From: Limosilactobacillus difficilis | Lineage (GTDB): Bacteria > Bacillota > Bacilli > Lactobacillales > Lactobacillaceae | NCBI RefSeq assembly: GCF_947387495.1 | Contig: NZ_CANDNU010000001.1 | Span: forward strand, 34,669-98,668 | Length of the DNA stretch: 64,000 nt | Direction: 5' to 3' | In this document: positions 63,740-64,000 of the stretch, one piece after another | Numbering within the stretch: the first letter of the stretch is position 1 | Layout of the letters: each line of letters starts with the position of its first letter | The notes under the pieces: model-generated | The model's input: only the letters and a program-made list of their open reading frames with translations | What the model was told of the DNA's origin: nothing | Database searches by the model: none | Translations under genes and position numbers: made by a program

Positions 63740-64000
63740 TGAGAGCAAGAAAACTCGTTCTTTTAAGGACGTGATGAATTGCCCCTACTTTTTATGCCTA
63801 TTTCACACATGGATTAAGCAAAATATGATACAATGCTTGGTATGAATGATATTAATAAACTTACATATGGTCGAACATCAGTCTACAATCTGAATTACCA
63901 CATCATATGGGGAACTAAATACAGCAACAAAGTGTTGAAAGGAAACGTTGAAGTTGTCTTGAAGCAGTGTCTACGTGAAATTGCTTCAAAATATGGATTT
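63740..64000 (+). mobile_element. Left part of an IS200/IS605-type insertion sequence, cut by the window end
   Basis: A subterminal imperfect hairpin CGTTCTT/AAGGACG (63756-63771) is followed by about 70 bp of non-coding DNA, a promoter-like TTCACA-16-TATGAT (63802-63829) and a TnpA reading frame. This is the layout of IS200/IS605 left ends, which carry subterminal hairpins rather than terminal inverted repeats. The exact left border is not determined; it lies after the ppaC terminator. The right end, and any tnpB, are outside the window. Confidence 0.75.
63842..64000 (+). CDS. tnpA: IS200/IS605 family transposase TnpA (Y1 HUH), 5' part
   Basis: The frame from ATG 63842 runs open to the window end (53 codons). 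It reads MNDINKLTYGRTSVYNLNYH and continues IIWGTKYSNKVLKG, the start of the small Y1 transposases with the conserved YH(I/V)(I/V)W..KYR-like strand. The HUH metal-binding pair and the catalytic tyrosine lie beyond the window, so activity cannot be judged. The ribosome binding site is poor, as is common for these genes. Confidence 0.85.
   Translation, partial: MNDINKLTYGRTSVYNLNYHIIWGTKYSNKVLKGNVEVVLKQCLREIASKYGF

Noticed and set aside
1-64000. CRISPR arrays, tRNA/rRNA genes, prophage or toxin-antitoxin modules
   Set aside because: No regularly spaced repeats, cloverleaf-like gene, rRNA core motif, phage structural gene or typical small paired genes were seen on either strand.

Overview
The window reads as a core-genome segment of a low-redundancy Gram-positive bacterium of the Lactobacillaceae. 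The evidence is the conserved Bacillales/Lactobacillales gene order (glyQS-dnaG-rpoD; ypbB-recQ-LysM protein-cmk-rpsA-der-hup-TPR; cca-ABC-F-thyA-dfrA; ypmR-ypmS-yozE-rbgA-rnhB-dprA-topA-xerC; plsY/parE-parC), strong AGGAGG ribosome binding sites, T-box and riboswitch leaders, and a 472-residue pyruvate kinase that follows dnaE directly with no pfkA between them. The last point suggests an obligately heterofermentative lactobacillus such as Limosilactobacillus. This is inference; the species cannot be fixed from this window. Most genes lie on the + strand, as expected for a leading-strand core region.

Layout. 1-6.6 kb: glycine T-box, glyQS, primase and the primary sigma factor. 6.6-9.1 kb: three accessory genes (LtrA-like membrane protein, small ABM-fold monooxygenase-like protein, amidohydrolase) between strong terminators. 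9.2-19.3 kb: a complete set for lysine/diaminopimelate from aspartate by the acetylase branch. dapF-lysC run leftward; a lysine riboswitch leads the rightward operon lysA-dapD-dapL-dapA-dapB-patA-asd. 19.3-27.5 kb: trmK, NIF3-like, pepT, a DUF2929 protein, dnaE and pyk. 27.5-32.7 kb: cvfB, xerD, ribT, scpA, scpB, rluB, then an FMN riboswitch controlling the riboflavin importer ribU. 32.7-41.1 kb: ypbB-recQ, LysM protein, cmk, rpsA, der, hup and a TPR protein. 41.1-48.3 kb: a catalytically degenerate XerD-like protein, cca, an ABC-F ATPase, thyA-dfrA, trhA and a DegV protein. 48.4-57.2 kb: SGNH hydrolase, ypmS, yozE, rbgA, rnhB, dprA, topA, an unusually long xerC and an aldose-epimerase-like gene. 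57.3-63.7 kb: plsY, parE-parC and the Mn-dependent pyrophosphatase. The window ends inside an IS200/IS605-type insertion sequence.

The genes serve mainly translation (glyQS, rpsA, cca, der, rbgA, ABC-F, trmK, rluB), chromosome replication and segregation (dnaG, dnaE, scpAB, xerC/D, topA, parCE, recQ, dprA, hup) and cell-wall/lysine precursor supply. Ligand-sensing RNA leaders for glycine-tRNA, lysine and FMN are clear from sequence. I found no CRISPR array, prophage, rRNA or tRNA gene, and no convincing novel multi-gene system. The most unusual items are the XerC homologue with an apparently duplicated N-terminal domain, the XerD-like protein stripped of most catalytic residues, the array of inverted repeats before hup, and the perfect 12-bp palindrome in the parE leader.
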